Assembly (NCBI GenBank): GCA_001510575.1
Contig: LNGK01000002.1
Span: 856,144-920,143 of the forward strand
Source of the DNA: Knoxdaviesia capensis
Lineage: Eukaryota; Ascomycota; Sordariomycetes; Microascales; Gondwanamycetaceae
Direction: 5' to 3'
Length of the DNA: 64,000 nt
Shown here: positions 35,692-46,393 of the stretch, in pieces
Numbering within the stretch: position 1 is the stretch's first letter
Layout: every line of letters begins with the position of its first letter
The notes under the pieces: generated by a model
Seen by the model: the letters and a program-made list of their open reading frames with translations, nothing else
Told to the model about the DNA's origin: nothing
Databases searched by the model: none
Made by a program: the position numbers and the translations under genes

Positions 35692-38600
35692 ATGCTGCTG
35701 CGACGGACAGGTGCTCTCGCCGTCCTGGCGTGTGTGCTATGGACACAATCAGCTTCCGCCGGAGTCGCACTCGAGCGACGACAAGCTACCACCACACCAA
35801 CCTCCATTACCCAGACCACGACGCCTACTTCATCTCCGCCCCGGTTTGGGACCGCTACCACTGACGAGACCGAGTCGACGGCCACTATTACCGAGAGCCC
35901 GGATATTTCGGCCTCGGCCACGGACGAGTCCGTCCATGTCCAGACGACCCTGCCACCAGACGTCGGAGACGCCGATGAGAGCGGCGAACCAGACGGTAAG
36001 AGAAGCCCCTATATAGTACTACCATTACCAAGTACTAATGATGGGGAATCTAGACTCGGAGGAGAGCTCTGGAGAGACACTACCACTGCAACCCAGAGTC
36101 ACACCAGGGTATGGAGTTGCTGGTGTAATCCTGCTCGTATCTGGCGCCGTTTATAGCTTCTACAAGAACACCTGGTTGCAAACCTTCTTTGCCACCGCGT
36201 ACTTGGCTAGTCTTGCGACGAGCGTCCTGATTATCTACGTCATGACGGTGCCCGTGAAGGATTCCATCCAAGGAGCATATGTTGTGGCTATTGTCATGAC
36301 TGGCACGATCTTGGGTGGCGTCGCCACGGTATTCAAAGAAATCACGGAGGGCCTTGGGTGCATGTTTGGAGGCTTTTGCTTCAGCATGTGGCTTCTGATC
36401 CTCCAGCCAGGCGGCCTCTTGGAAGCCACATATGCCAAAATCATCTTCATCTCAGCCTTTACGCTCGGATCCTTCTTCTTCTATTTCAGCCGCCTTACCC
36501 GCGACTGGGCGTTGATTGTCCTCACGGCCTTTGGTGGAGCCACTGCCACCGTTATCGGAATCGACTGCTTCAGCCGCGCTGGAATGAAAGAGTTCTGGGC
36601 GTACATCTGGAACCTCAATAACGACCTGTTCCCGTTCGAAACCACGACGTATCCGATCACGAAGGGGATGCGCGCCGAGACCGCTGCGATTATCATCTTG
36701 AGCATCGGAGGAGTGGTGGCACAATCGAAGCTGTGGAAAAAGATCCGGGAGCGTCGCAAGAAGAAGGATGCTGAAGATGCTGCTGCCCGGGCGGAGCTGG
36801 ACCAGGAAGATGAGGCTGTTGGACGCACCATCGAGCAGAGAAACGCTGCTGAGAGAGTCGCGTGGGAGCGCACTTATGGCGGCGATGGCGTCGCTCGGGA
36901 ACCACCAGCCAATGCCCGCGACTCGGGGGTGTTTGATGTTTCCAGTGAGAAGGCCGATGGCGACTCGCCTAGCACCCTTGGCAGCAAGGGGCCCCTCTCG
37001 ATTCGGGAGAAGCCCACCGGTGCGGAGATTATCGAGCTCGACGCCATGCCCGCGCCTAAGCCAACGCAAATAGTGATTGACACCGATGCCGAGATCCGGA
37101 CTGTCGCTGTTCCTGAAGTGGTACTACCACCCCAACCCGCGGCACTGATGCTTGCCGGACAGGAGAACGACAGTGCGGTGACCATTCGGGTGGCGCGCGA
37201 CGAAGAGCCCGAAAACACCCGCCGAGAGTCTCTGGAAATCAAGGACCCCGAAGAGCTTGCGTGGATCAAAGCCAACATGTCGAAAGCTACCATCGTTGCT
37301 CCCGAGCCCCAGGTGATTCCGCTGCCGTTCAAGGTCACGGATGATCTGGACGACGAAGATGCGGAGCACAAGGCTGGCGATGACCGGTCGTCGGTTGCCA
37401 CTTTTGCTGACGACGATGTCAACGTTCAGGCCGGAGTCGCCAATATCCGCAACCAACAACCTAAGCGGTCGTCTATCGCCAGTCTCAAGCGGTTGTCTCA
37501 AGGTTCAAAGGCTCTGATGCGGAGTCTGTCGCAGCGGTCTCAAAAGAGCCAGAAGCCTGTGGCGCCTCCGACCGACGAAGTGGTTGAGGAAGAGGAACTC
37601 GTGATTCCCCACAATGCTCGGGATGCTGACAATATGTCGTTGGCTGCCACCTTCGACGATGCCGAGACCTTCAGCCGCCGGTCGAGCATTGCTGCAGGCT
37701 TTAGCGCTGCGGACAAGAGACATAGTTCGACTACGGACCTGGGAGCCGAAATTGAAGGCATTGAAGGGGCAGCAGAGAAACCCAAGAATCGGCGCGAGTC
37801 CGGAGAGTCGGTTTCGACTGCTGTTCTCGGGGACGAACAGGCGGCTGAGGCGGATGTGCCGCCGAAGACTGAAGCCGAGGCGGAAGCAGGAACAGCAGAC
37901 GAGGCAACCACGGAGATCAAGGACCCGAGCACGGCTTCCGCTCGCAAGGCGCGATCGACTGTGTCACAACGATCCGCACCCGCACCACTGACACAAGATG
38001 CTCTGCCCGATGCGCTGTCGCGCACTGCTCTCAAGTACCGCACCAATGAGTGGGTCAAGCATTCGACGTCGGCTGATACTCCGGAGCAGGAAGAGTTGCA
38101 GCTCAGCGAGTACCCCGCCGAGACCAGCAGCGATGACAATGCCAAGCCGACTGAGGTTGTGGCGCCTGTTGATGTGGAGGATCTGAAGCTGACGGCTGAG
38201 AACGGCACACCGGCGCCGGCTCGTGTTGTCAGCATGACGATTCGGCCACAGTCAATCCTCTCACGGCAGGACTCGCGCCAGTCGATAGCGCCGGCACTCA
38301 CGGCGACAAGCATTCCTGCCGGATACGCCCAGGATGGCTCAGCCTTGCCGCCCGGCCTCATGACTCGATCGTCTTCGGCTACCGGCCACTTCCCGCCCAG
38401 TCAGAGGGGATCGGTGACTATGTCTGTTGGTGACGCGGCTTTCCGACCCCCAGTTCCGGGTGTGATGTCGTACTCCAGCCCGCAGACGTTGATTGGACAG
38501 CGCGAGGCATTCATGCGGCACAAGAGCATGGGAGTTATGGGACCAATGCAGCCCGGTTCGGGCATGGCGGCGGACACCGAGTCGTTGTACAACCACAACG

Positions 38601-39184
38601 GCTATGGTCCGTACCTGGCCGGAAGCATTCCCGGTGTCACGACTGACGATACTGACGAGATCCCGCTCAGTCAACGGCGTGCTCTGATTCGCCAGAGCAG
38701 CCAGATGGGCATGTCTGTGCCGAACCTGGCGGTCGGCATGCGCTCGTCCAGCGCAATGTCGCTGCGGCCTGCAGCGAGCGGACTTGCCGAGACCGGGGCC
38801 TTCAACTCGCATCAGCCACAGCGGATGTCCAAGGCGATTGCGCCGGGTGTGCGTGAAGCACAGCTTGCGAGCTTCCGCCAGAGTGTGCAGATGGACCTAT
38901 GGACACCGCCCGCCGTGGCAGCGCCTGCGCCGGTTGTGATGCCGGGCCCTCTAATGGGAGTCGCGGGAATGAGCCGGGACGCCGAGGTGCAGCTGTCGAT
39001 CGACCGCCAACGCAGCATCCTGATGGGCCAGAAGGAGGCCGAGGCGATGCGGCGGGAACGCGAGCGGTGGGAGAAGGACCAGGAGGAGCGGGCGTTTGAC
39101 GAGCACATGCGCATGGGCAACATGCAGGAGGCTCATCGGCAGGCTTTGCGCAAGATGCAGAGTGTGGTTATGAATTCGAAGTAG
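35692..39184 (+). CDS. TMEM198/TM7SF3-like (DUF4203) multi-pass membrane protein with a long cytosolic tail
   Basis: Two exons, 35692-35995 and 36054-39184, with a 58-nt intron (GTAAGA, branch TACTAAT, acceptor CTAG), giving 1144 aa. A signal peptide is visible (LLRRTGALAVLACVLWTQSASA), then a Thr/Ser-rich ectodomain to about residue 115. Some seven to eight hydrophobic helices lie at about 120-330, including VAGVILLVSGAVYSFY, TGTILGGVATVF, FGGFCFSMWLLILQPGG and LIVLTAFGGATATVIGID, the pattern of the DUF4203 domain. The remaining about 800 residues are charged, Ser-rich and probably disordered. They end in a coiled coil (about 1080-1140, RQRSILMGQKEAEAMRRERE). The biochemical role in fungi is unknown to me. 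The upstream gap is long; the next gene lies 0.8 kb downstream on the same strand. Confidence 0.8.
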
Positions 39185-39970
39185 AAGAACGGGAACAAAA
39201 AAAAAAAACAAAAATATCTGGAGCTCGGGCGAGCTGGGAATGGGACTGGGATACACGATACACAAATGGCTTATCAGCGGGAATGTACTTGGATATGAGA
39301 GGGACTTACGGATCTGGATTTAGATGTTATACTATACCTTCCTTGCGATGCATAATCTACGAAGTATATATTATCACTCACGACAGCCCCAAAGTGAACA
39401 AAACCCAGTGGTTGGGCAAGAGGGAGGAGAAACCGGGAAGGCCGAGGTGCACGCCGGGCCTCCGGGGCCGGAGCCGAACCCGGCGGAGCTGTACGACATT
39501 GTGCTGTGGTTTCTGGGGAGTGGACAGATGGAATTGCCGGCAATAGCCATGGCCGCGATATATCCGAAGCCGGGCCCACAGCCAAGGTTCTTGGCGACCT
39601 CGACACAAGCAAAAGGCACGATGCACGATATTTCCGATAACCGGGGGGGGGGGGGGGGGGGGGGGGGNAGGGGGGCGAAAAAGAACGGTGAGAAATACTA
39701 ATGCATGCAGTCAGGAAAGCGAAGGAAATAAAATAAAAGGAAATATACGGAAAAGTAAGGGGAAAAAAGAGGACTGAAGGGAAGGTCGTCTTTGTCCTCT
39801 TTTCCTGTCGTGTGCTCACCTCTCTTTTATTTCTCTCTTGCTCTCTTGGCCGCTAATATCGATCTCGTCTCCTGATAACACCCGATCTAGAGCAATTCGA
39901 TAGACGCAAACTGTGGAGAGCCCCCTAAAAAGGACTCTTATCGATTTCCAAATCAACGGTCTTCCCCGCA
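39185..39970. other. Intergenic region with a poly-G run and a single N
   Basis: Between the DUF4203 gene and RCH1. It contains a run of 25 G at 39643-39667 followed by one N (39668), an assembly-uncertain homopolymer. No gene was seen. Confidence 0.7.
39643..39668. repeat. Poly-G homopolymer with ambiguous base
   Basis: 25 consecutive G followed by N. The true length is not known from the assembly. Confidence 0.95.
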
Positions 39971-41515
39971 ATGGCCGACGCTCCGGCACAACCGGCCGCG
40001 CCGGCTCCGGCAGAGCCCGCGACACCGGCGACCGGGCGGTGGCCGCGCACGAAGCGGCTCGCGCGGCAGACCGGCAAGTTCATCCTCAGCCAGTACCTGC
40101 TGATCGGGTTCGGGCTGGGCGCGCTGTTCGGCTATCTGTTCCCGGGGGTCGCGGCGCGCGGCGGCGCGATCCGGTCGGAGTACACGGTGCTGTACGGGGC
40201 GGTCAGCTTCATCTTCCTGGTCAGCGGGCTGCAGCTGTCGTCGGAGAAGCTGCTGACCAACGCGGCGAACTGGCGGCTGCACATTGTGACGCAGGGCGTC
40301 AGCTTCCTGGTCATCCCGGCGATCCAGGCGGCGGTGGTGCACATTGCGCTGGCGGCCGGGGCGGCGCGCTCCGGCACGATCGAGGTGTCGGTGCTGACCG
40401 GCATGATTGTGGTCAGCTGCCTGCCGACCACGATTGCGTCGAACGTGGTGATGACGCGCGGGGCGGGCGGCGACGACGCCGCCGCCATCGTCGAGGTGGT
40501 GATCGGGAACGTGTCGGGGGCGTTTGTGTCGCCGTTCCTGATCTACGGGCTGATTCCCGCGTCGGCCGAGTTCGACGCCTGGCGCCCCGCCGGGCCGTCG
40601 CAGCTGGGGAGTATGTATGCGTCGGTGATGCGCCAGCTGGGGCTGAGTGTGCTGGCGCCGCTGGTGGTTGGCCAGGGGCTGCGGTTCGTGTACCCGAAGC
40701 AGGTCGATTGGGCGCTGCGCAAGCTGTACCTGGGCAAAGTGTCGACGGCGTGCCTGGTGCTGCTGATCTGGTGAGTGCCCCCCCCCCNNNNNNNNNNNNN
40801 NNNNNNNNNNNCCCCCCCCCTTCCCCGCAGGACCACCTTCTCCGGCGCTTTCAAGACCGGCGCGCTGCAACTCACGCCGGCCGGCTCGCTGGTCTTCAAC
40901 CTATGCATGAACGTGGCGCTGTACTTCCTATACACGGCGATCTGCCTCTCGCTGTCGCGCCCGCCGCCGCGCGCCGTCTCCGCGGTCAACCGCCACGTCG
41001 AGAAAGCCGCCGCCGCCGCACACCTGCCGGGCGGGGTGCGCCGCGCACTGACGCTGCGGGCGATGCCCCGGCGCCAGGCGGTGGCGGTGTGCTTCTGCGG
41101 CGCGGCCAAGACCACCAGCCTGGGCATCCCGCTGGCAGCCGCCATGTGGCACCAGGCCGATGACCTGACGCTGGCGCGCGTGCAGGTGCCGATCCTGCTG
41201 TACACCATCGAGCAGGTGTTCATGGCGCAGTTCTTGGTGTATGTGTTCAAGCGGTACATCAAGCGCGATGCTAAGGAGGCCGCGGCCGAGGACGAGGAGG
41301 AGGAGATGGTTGGGGTTGTAGGTGCAGGTGAGGGAGGTGGACGTGGACGTGGAGGTGCTGATGCTGGTGGTGGTGGTGGTGGTGCTGCTGCTGCAAGTGG
41401 GGGGGAGACGCCGCGGGAGCTGGAGAGTGCGGCGGAGGACGAGGCGGTTGGGAAGCAGGTTGTGGTGGTTGATGTGACTGCGACGGGGCAGGCTGGGACG
41501 GCGGGGACGCGGTAG
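39971..41515 (+). CDS. RCH1: SLC10A7/RCH1-like (SBF-like) membrane transporter
   Basis: Member of the bile-acid:sodium symporter-like family (SBF_like) that includes yeast Rch1 and human SLC10A7, regulators of cytosolic calcium uptake at the plasma membrane. Two exons, 39971-40770 and 40831-41515. The donor GTGAGT and acceptor CGCAG are intact and the phase agrees, giving 494 aa, even though the intron contains a gap of 24 N. About ten hydrophobic helices are visible, including FILSQYLLIGFGLGALFGYL, LYGAVSFIFLVSGLQLSS, the conserved VSCLPTTIASNVVMT segment, GNVSGAFVSPFLIYG, and in exon 2 VAVCFCGAAKTTSLGIPLA. The C-terminal 60 or so residues are acidic and Gly-rich, encoded by repetitive GC-rich DNA. 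It converges on the DUF924 gene 255 bp away. Confidence 0.87.
40788..40811. other. Assembly gap (24 N) inside the RCH1 intron
   Basis: 24 N flanked by poly-C on both sides. It falls wholly in the intron, so the protein model is unaffected. Confidence 0.98.
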
Positions 41516-41770
41516 CGGGGTGGAGATGATGGATACGGGAGAGTCCGAGAATGATGGATGGTGTGGCTTGAGAGGTGCACATATAGCCGAACTTGTCGAT
41601 CCACACATATACAGGCACATACATACATAGAGTTGGAATAACCAAGATACTAACTATATCTCACTGACTTGTACTATAACACCGCTCGCTATGAGTTCGG
41701 GTCCAGATATGGACGGCTAAGCTTGACACAAGAGACCACCACGCTAAAACAAAATGCATCGACATATCTC

Positions 41771-42712
41771 TCACTGCTTCTTCGTTCCAAACGTCTCACC
41801 TCCACTCTCCAAGAAGGCCTCCTCCTCGGGCGTGGGCTCTCTTCCCAACTGCTCATTGCGGTGCGGATACCGCCCGAACCTGCGGATCAAGTCGGCGTGG
41901 CGCTCCTCAAAGCCGATGTGGGAGTCGACTGTCGCGCGGGCCTCCTCGCCGCCGGCCTCGATCTCCTCCTCGACGTTCTTGCGGAACGCGCGCAGCCGCG
42001 CCCCGCACAGCACGTGGTCCTCGAGATGCTCCGAGTGCTCCAGCGGCATGTAGAACCACGGCCGCATGACCACCGACGTGCGCACGGCATCCGCCTCGTC
42101 GAGCAGCGGCGGCGGCGCCGCGAGCAGCGTGCGCACCACCGCGCGCGCCAGCCGGTCGAAGTGCGTGTAGATGCGCGCCTGGTCGTCGCGGAAGATGTTG
42201 CGCGGGAACTGGTCGAGCAGGAGCACCAGGCCCAGCGTGTCCAGGGCGGCGGCCGACGGGTCGGCTGCCGCCGCCGCCGCCGTGGTGGCGAGCAGCGGGG
42301 CGGCGACTTGCGCGTCGGTGGCGCGCTCGGCGGCCCAGGAGTGCGCGGCGGGCGGCGCCGGCAGGGCGTCCAGCACGGCGCGGGCGAGCGCGGCGCACGA
42401 GGCGTCGAAGGCGGCGCGCTCGGCGGGGCCGTGCACGCCGAACCAGCGCTCCTGGACCTCGCGCGGCACGCTGCAGGCGCCGGCGATCTCAACGCCCGCG
42501 AACCAGTGGGCGCGCACGTTGGCGTACAGCGCGGAGTTGAAGACGGCGGGGTCGACGGCCGGGATTGCGGGGGAGGAGGATGTGTACGGCCGGGTGTGGC
42601 GGGGGCGGAGGGGCGGGAGAGGGGTGAAGGCCCGGCTGGCGCGCGGGAGGAGGCTGGCGAGGCGGCAGTGCAGGCCGGCGATCGGCCGGCAAGAAGCGCG
42701 GAGCGGAGGCAT
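41771..42712 (-). CDS. DUF924 family protein, probably mitochondrial
   Basis: Single exon, 313 aa from the first ATG (42712-42710); the longer frame to 42739 begins with GTG and is not used. The N-terminus is rich in Arg, Ser and Leu with few acids (PPLRASCRPIAGLHCRLASL), typical of a mitochondrial presequence. The DUF924 core follows: RWFGVHGPAERAAFD, the hallmark GLVLLLDQFPRNIFRDDQAR, RPWFYMPLEHSEHLEDH, and FEERHADLIRRFGRYPHRN near the end with its conserved GRYPHRN. The family is alpha-helical and TPR-like, with no established reaction. Part of the middle (Ala-rich, about 130-170) looks expanded. (ATCGGG)5 lies in the leader and a telomere-like box about 240 nt upstream. Confidence 0.9.
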   Translation of the reverse strand: MPPLRASCRPIAGLHCRLASLLPRASRAFTPLPPLRPRHTRPYTSSSPAIPAVDPAVFNSALYANVRAHWFAGVEIAGACSVPREVQERWFGVHGPAERAAFDASCAALARAVLDALPAPPAAHSWAAERATDAQVAAPLLATTAAAAAADPSAAALDTLGLVLLLDQFPRNIFRDDQARIYTHFDRLARAVVRTLLAAPPPLLDEADAVRTSVVMRPWFYMPLEHSEHLEDHVLCGARLRAFRKNVEEEIEAGGEEARATVDSHIGFEERHADLIRRFGRYPHRNEQLGREPTPEEEAFLESGGETFGTKKQ

Positions 42713-42742
42713 GGCCCGGGGTTGTAGGTTCCGGGGCACGGA

Positions 42743-42772
42743 ATCGGGATCGGGATCGGGATCGGGATCGGG
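42743..42772. repeat. (ATCGGG)5 hexamer repeat in the DUF924 gene leader
   Basis: Five perfect hexamer copies, starting 31 nt upstream of the DUF924 start codon. In the mRNA it reads (CCCGAT)n. Confidence 0.95.
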
Positions 42773-42950
42773 GGAGGATGGGTTTAGAGAAAGCTAGACG
42801 GACAGGAAAAAGGAAGTAGGAAAGCGAAGAAAGGAGATGGGACACAGCAAAAACAAAAAAACAAAAAAGAGCACCAAAACTAGTTTCTTCTGGGGTTGCA
42901 AGTATCGCAGCTTTTCGGGTTTAGCATGGGTGTCCGGCTTGTGCTAGTGT

Positions 42951-42958
42951 AACCCTAA
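42951..42958 (-). promoter_or_regulatory. Telomere-like box upstream of the DUF924 gene
   Basis: AACCCTAA (TTAGGGTT on the gene strand), about 240 nt before the start codon. It is a shorter version of the boxes upstream of GSH2 and RIM1. Confidence 0.35.
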
Positions 42959-43264
42959 GCATTCCCGACTAACCCGAACCTGTGGGGCTCTCGGGCCGGA
43001 GAGGGGGGCCGATGCAGCAAACGGGGGGACGCAACCAACGGGGGATGAAGGAAACGGGATATGCATGGCCGCGTATGCAGTGATAAACAGCACGGACGTG
43101 TGTCTGAGGCGTGTTTGCGAGTTGGCGTTTGCTGGTCCATTGGAGGCTGGGTTGGGTGGGTTGACGTGATGTGGTGTGATGGTATTTTCGGATGTAAGAC
43201 GGGACAGAGGAGATTCCCGGAGCCTGTAAAGTGTCTTCTTTCGGGCCCCGGCCCCTTTGCACCA

Positions 43265-44572
43265 CCTGGACACACGTCAGCAGCCCGGCCATCTCACGCA
43301 GTCGCTCGTTTGCAGGCTGTTTCAACATCGAAGGAACTGCCCCCAGCCAAAACTTGAAGCCATCGCCATCATTCCGGCCACTGGCCAGTTCCAAGCTGTC
43401 ATGTACCGGTACATCCAACCGCAGAAGCACGTGAACTGCCTGTTGTGCCCATCAGTGGTGGCTAGAATCTCCGGGCACACAAAAGTCAACACGATTTTGG
43501 AGGCGTTCTTTACCTTGGTCGAAAGCGGCCAGAGAGTCACATGCTCAACACCCGTGATCCCGTCGCTCTTTTCTTCCCTCTCTCTCCTCTTCTCTCAGAT
43601 GCACATTCGGTCGCCTTTTCAGAGTTTTAGGAAAGAAGAAAACCCCTCCGGTATCATGCATGCACTTTCACATTCTTCCCTCCTCTCATCTCGGCCCTCA
43701 CAGTTGACTACATACCTCGGTTTGCTCTGGTCTCATTTTGCCGCGTCATGGTAAGGTCGCCGCAACCGGAGTACCCGGGGAAATCCAGGTCCTCGACCTC
43801 CTGCGACGGGACGCTATCCGCCTGCCACACCAGAGAGAGAGAATTGATGCAGTCTTCAAGTTTGACGACGACGGCGGCGCACTCCCGGATGCTGCTGTGG
43901 TCGTCTGAGCGTATGGGCCCGCGTCAGGCGTGGTACCATGGAAGATTTTACCAGTGACGCGAAGGCCAGTGGGAATGGCCGGCCCCCTTTCTTCCATGCG
44001 GTGAGCTTCCAGATGACTCAACACCGAGCTGGTGCCGACAACAGTCCGGATCGCGTTGGGAGTGAATAAAAAAGGTCTGTTGTGCTCCGTATCCAGTCGG
44101 CCGCTCTTCTCTCCCGCGAGGGAGGCAGTCCCGCTCACACGCCGCTTCTTCTCCTTTAGGCCACACTCTCCAACCCGGGTTCGCCGCCCGCATGACGCAA
44201 GGCCAGGGGCTTGAAAGCTCTGCCCGATATTCCTCCTCATGTTCGTCCCGATGCTTCACCCGACTGGCCCAAGCGCAGCTCTGGGCCCAGTTCCGGATTC
44301 CGGCCTATGCCGGCGGCCGAGACAGCCTGTGCGTCACCCGCGAGATCCACAACGACACTGGATTGCCCATCCAAACTACATGTATTCCAGTGGAAACCTT
44401 CACTGGCGAGATCCGCATCGTGAAGTTTGACGTTCGGGATGAGAATGGGGACTCTTACCGACTGGTCCCCCCAGCCTTCTGTCAATCGAGACTTCGGGCC
44501 TGGCACCGCGCTCTTATCAGGATTGGCTATGCGAAATTCGGTATACTTTTCCACTGCTCCAGGCAATGCTAA
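43265..44572 (+). pseudogene. Possible decayed or unresolved multi-exon gene
   Basis: Three plus-strand stretches read like protein but in frames that do not join simply. The first, about 43360-43550, includes LEAIAIIPATGQFQAVMYRY and CLLCPSVVARISGHTKV. The second, about 43757-43908, includes GEIQVLDLLRRDAIRLPHQ and VFKFDDDGGALPDAAVVV, then a TGA with open sequence beyond it. The third, about 44163-44572, includes FRIPAYAGGRDSLCVTREI and GEIRIVKFDVRDENGDSYRL. Candidate splice sites exist (GTGAGC at 44001, CTTTAG at about 44159). The minus strand over parts of the region also looks plausible, so strand is uncertain. The third part's HNDTGLPIQT recalls retropepsin-like DTG segments, but this is weak. 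It could be a diverged gene with several introns rather than a pseudogene. Confidence 0.25.
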
Positions 44573-45099
44573 ACATGGATGTTGGGGTAAAGAAAAATAG
44601 CTTAATGACATAGCTCCTGGTCGTGTAATCGCATTGTATCCTATTCTATCCAACATTACACTCAATGATAGCTCACGAAGAACTTAAGCTATTAAAAGTA
44701 GTAAGAGCTTACCTCAGTATCCGAAATCGGATTTTTGTGTAATCAGAAATATCAACGACAACATGATTTAAAGAGAGAGAATAAAAGGGAATCAATTATC
44801 TTATCTACATACCTAGGTCACGTAAGAATGTGTTTTATAGTTAGCTTCCCGCTATTTCCTCGATTGTTTTAGGAAGGATACAAAATAACCTCTGTTTTCT
44901 TCCCTTCTATTATTTTTTCTTAAACCAGTTCGTTGCTTTCTTTTTCTTTTTTTTTTCCCTTCTACAAGTTTCTTTCTTCTGTTTTCGGTTCATCCCATTT
45001 CTACCCCATCGTCTACCTCGACTTCATTGTCTGTTCATCGGCCTTTTTCTCTCTCCTTTTTTTCTACCATTTTTCTCGGTTTCTTAATTAATCCCGATA

Positions 45100-45907
45100 A
45101 TGGAGACTGCCTCAGGCCATATGCACGGAGCCTGTCACTGTGGCAGGTTCCGGTATACCGTTAGTGAGCCATTTGTACCAAATATCCAGCTCCGCTTTGA
45201 CCGAGACATCAAAATGTGTAAGTTCCACTCATCGGCCGCCTGCCTAGCAAGCGCAAAAGTCACAACTAACCCTGCTTTCCTTCTTCTTTCAATATCCAGC
45301 TCATGGCCTCACCCAATCCCTCATGCCGTTTCTCCGGGTGCCTGTTGGCCAGTACGCTACCACCACTCACGCCCAGCACCCGGACGAGACGCGCCGGACG
45401 ATCCACCGGATCTTCGATTTCCGTGGCGCGTGGGCCCCGGCGTCCACCCCCCTCGGCAGCGCCCAGCGCCACTTCTGTGGCTACTGCGGCGCGACGATCT
45501 GTCTGTGGGGCGAGTCTCCGCGCCGCGAGGCCGACTTCATCTGGCTTACACTCGAGAGTCTCTGCCACGATGACACGGAAGACCTCGAGTTCCTAGACGT
45601 GCACCCGGCCTTCAGCGACGACGCCGCCGTGCCCCTGGTGCCCGACACCCGCGACCGCATCCCCTGGCTGGAGCGTTGGCTCGAGGGGTCGACCCTGGGT
45701 CGCCTGCGCAACCAGGCCCACGTGGCCCTAGACCAGTCCACCCACGATGTCGAGGACATGGCGGCGGGCGACGCGGCCACGCTCAGCCTGGAGGTGCTCC
45801 ACCTGACTGCAGATGACGAGGCCGATCTCGCTAGCGGCGTGGTCACTGCCATCAGGCCGGAGGAGGAGCCCGCCCGCATCAAGAAGCGCAAGCTCGCCCA
45901 TGAGTAG
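45100..45907 (+). CDS. GFA/CENP-V-type zinc-domain protein, divergent
   Basis: Two exons, 45100-45217 and 45300-45907, with an 82-nt intron (GTAAGT, CTAAC, CCAG), giving 241 aa. It resembles the fungal branch of the glutathione-dependent formaldehyde-activating/CENP-V fold: an N-terminal GACHCGRFRY with the first Cys pair, RTIHRIFDFRGAWAP, then QRHFCGYCGATICLWGE with a CxxCG pair, DFIWLTLESL, and the family-typical later segment IPWLERWLEGSTLGRLR. The middle metal motif usual for the family (CHC-x2-C type) is not present in the spliced product. The C-terminus ends in basic KKRKLAHE, possibly nuclear. Enzymatic activity should not be assumed. Confidence 0.75.
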
Positions 45908-46358
45908 GCCGCCCGCGACGACCCGGTTTCGCTGTTCGTTTGTTTCCTCTTCGTTGCTCCGTTCCTCTTTCTTTTTCTTTTTCTTGCTTCTGCTTTTTGT
46001 CTTCGTGGTTGGCGCTGTTCTCTGGGGTCGTGCTCCCTTCCTCGCCTTCTTCAGTTTCCCTTCTTCTCTCCCTTTTTTACCCAATCACAAAAATAGACCT
46101 GGTTCCCAGCGGCGTTAGCTTTCTTTTCATTCTCTCTCCTCATCATATCCATCACTGTCTCCATGTTTTTTCAAAAGTCCCACTGCGACTCACCACCACC
46201 ACAACTCATCCCGGCACGTCCGGTGTAGATGAAATGTCTGAAAGATTTCACGTCCTCTTTTTCTTTTGTTTCTAAAATAGCCTACGAAAGACTGCCTGTC
46301 TAGCCCGCCAAGTGACCCAAGATCGTCCCTCTCCCGGTCGCTAAGCGAGAGCGGATTT

Positions 46359-46393
<35 letters not shown>

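Larger units (their letters stand above)
42713..45099. other. Intergenic region holding a possible gene relic
   Basis: Apart from the DUF924 upstream elements, the segment 43265-44570 has protein-like stretches in several frames (separate entry). From about 44600 to 45099 the sequence is AT-rich, then T/C-rich, probably the promoter and leader of the next gene; 44830-45099 has no ATG. Confidence 0.5.

Noticed and set aside
42713..42739. Extension of the DUF924 protein to 42739
   Set aside because: The codon there is GTG; the first ATG is at 42712.
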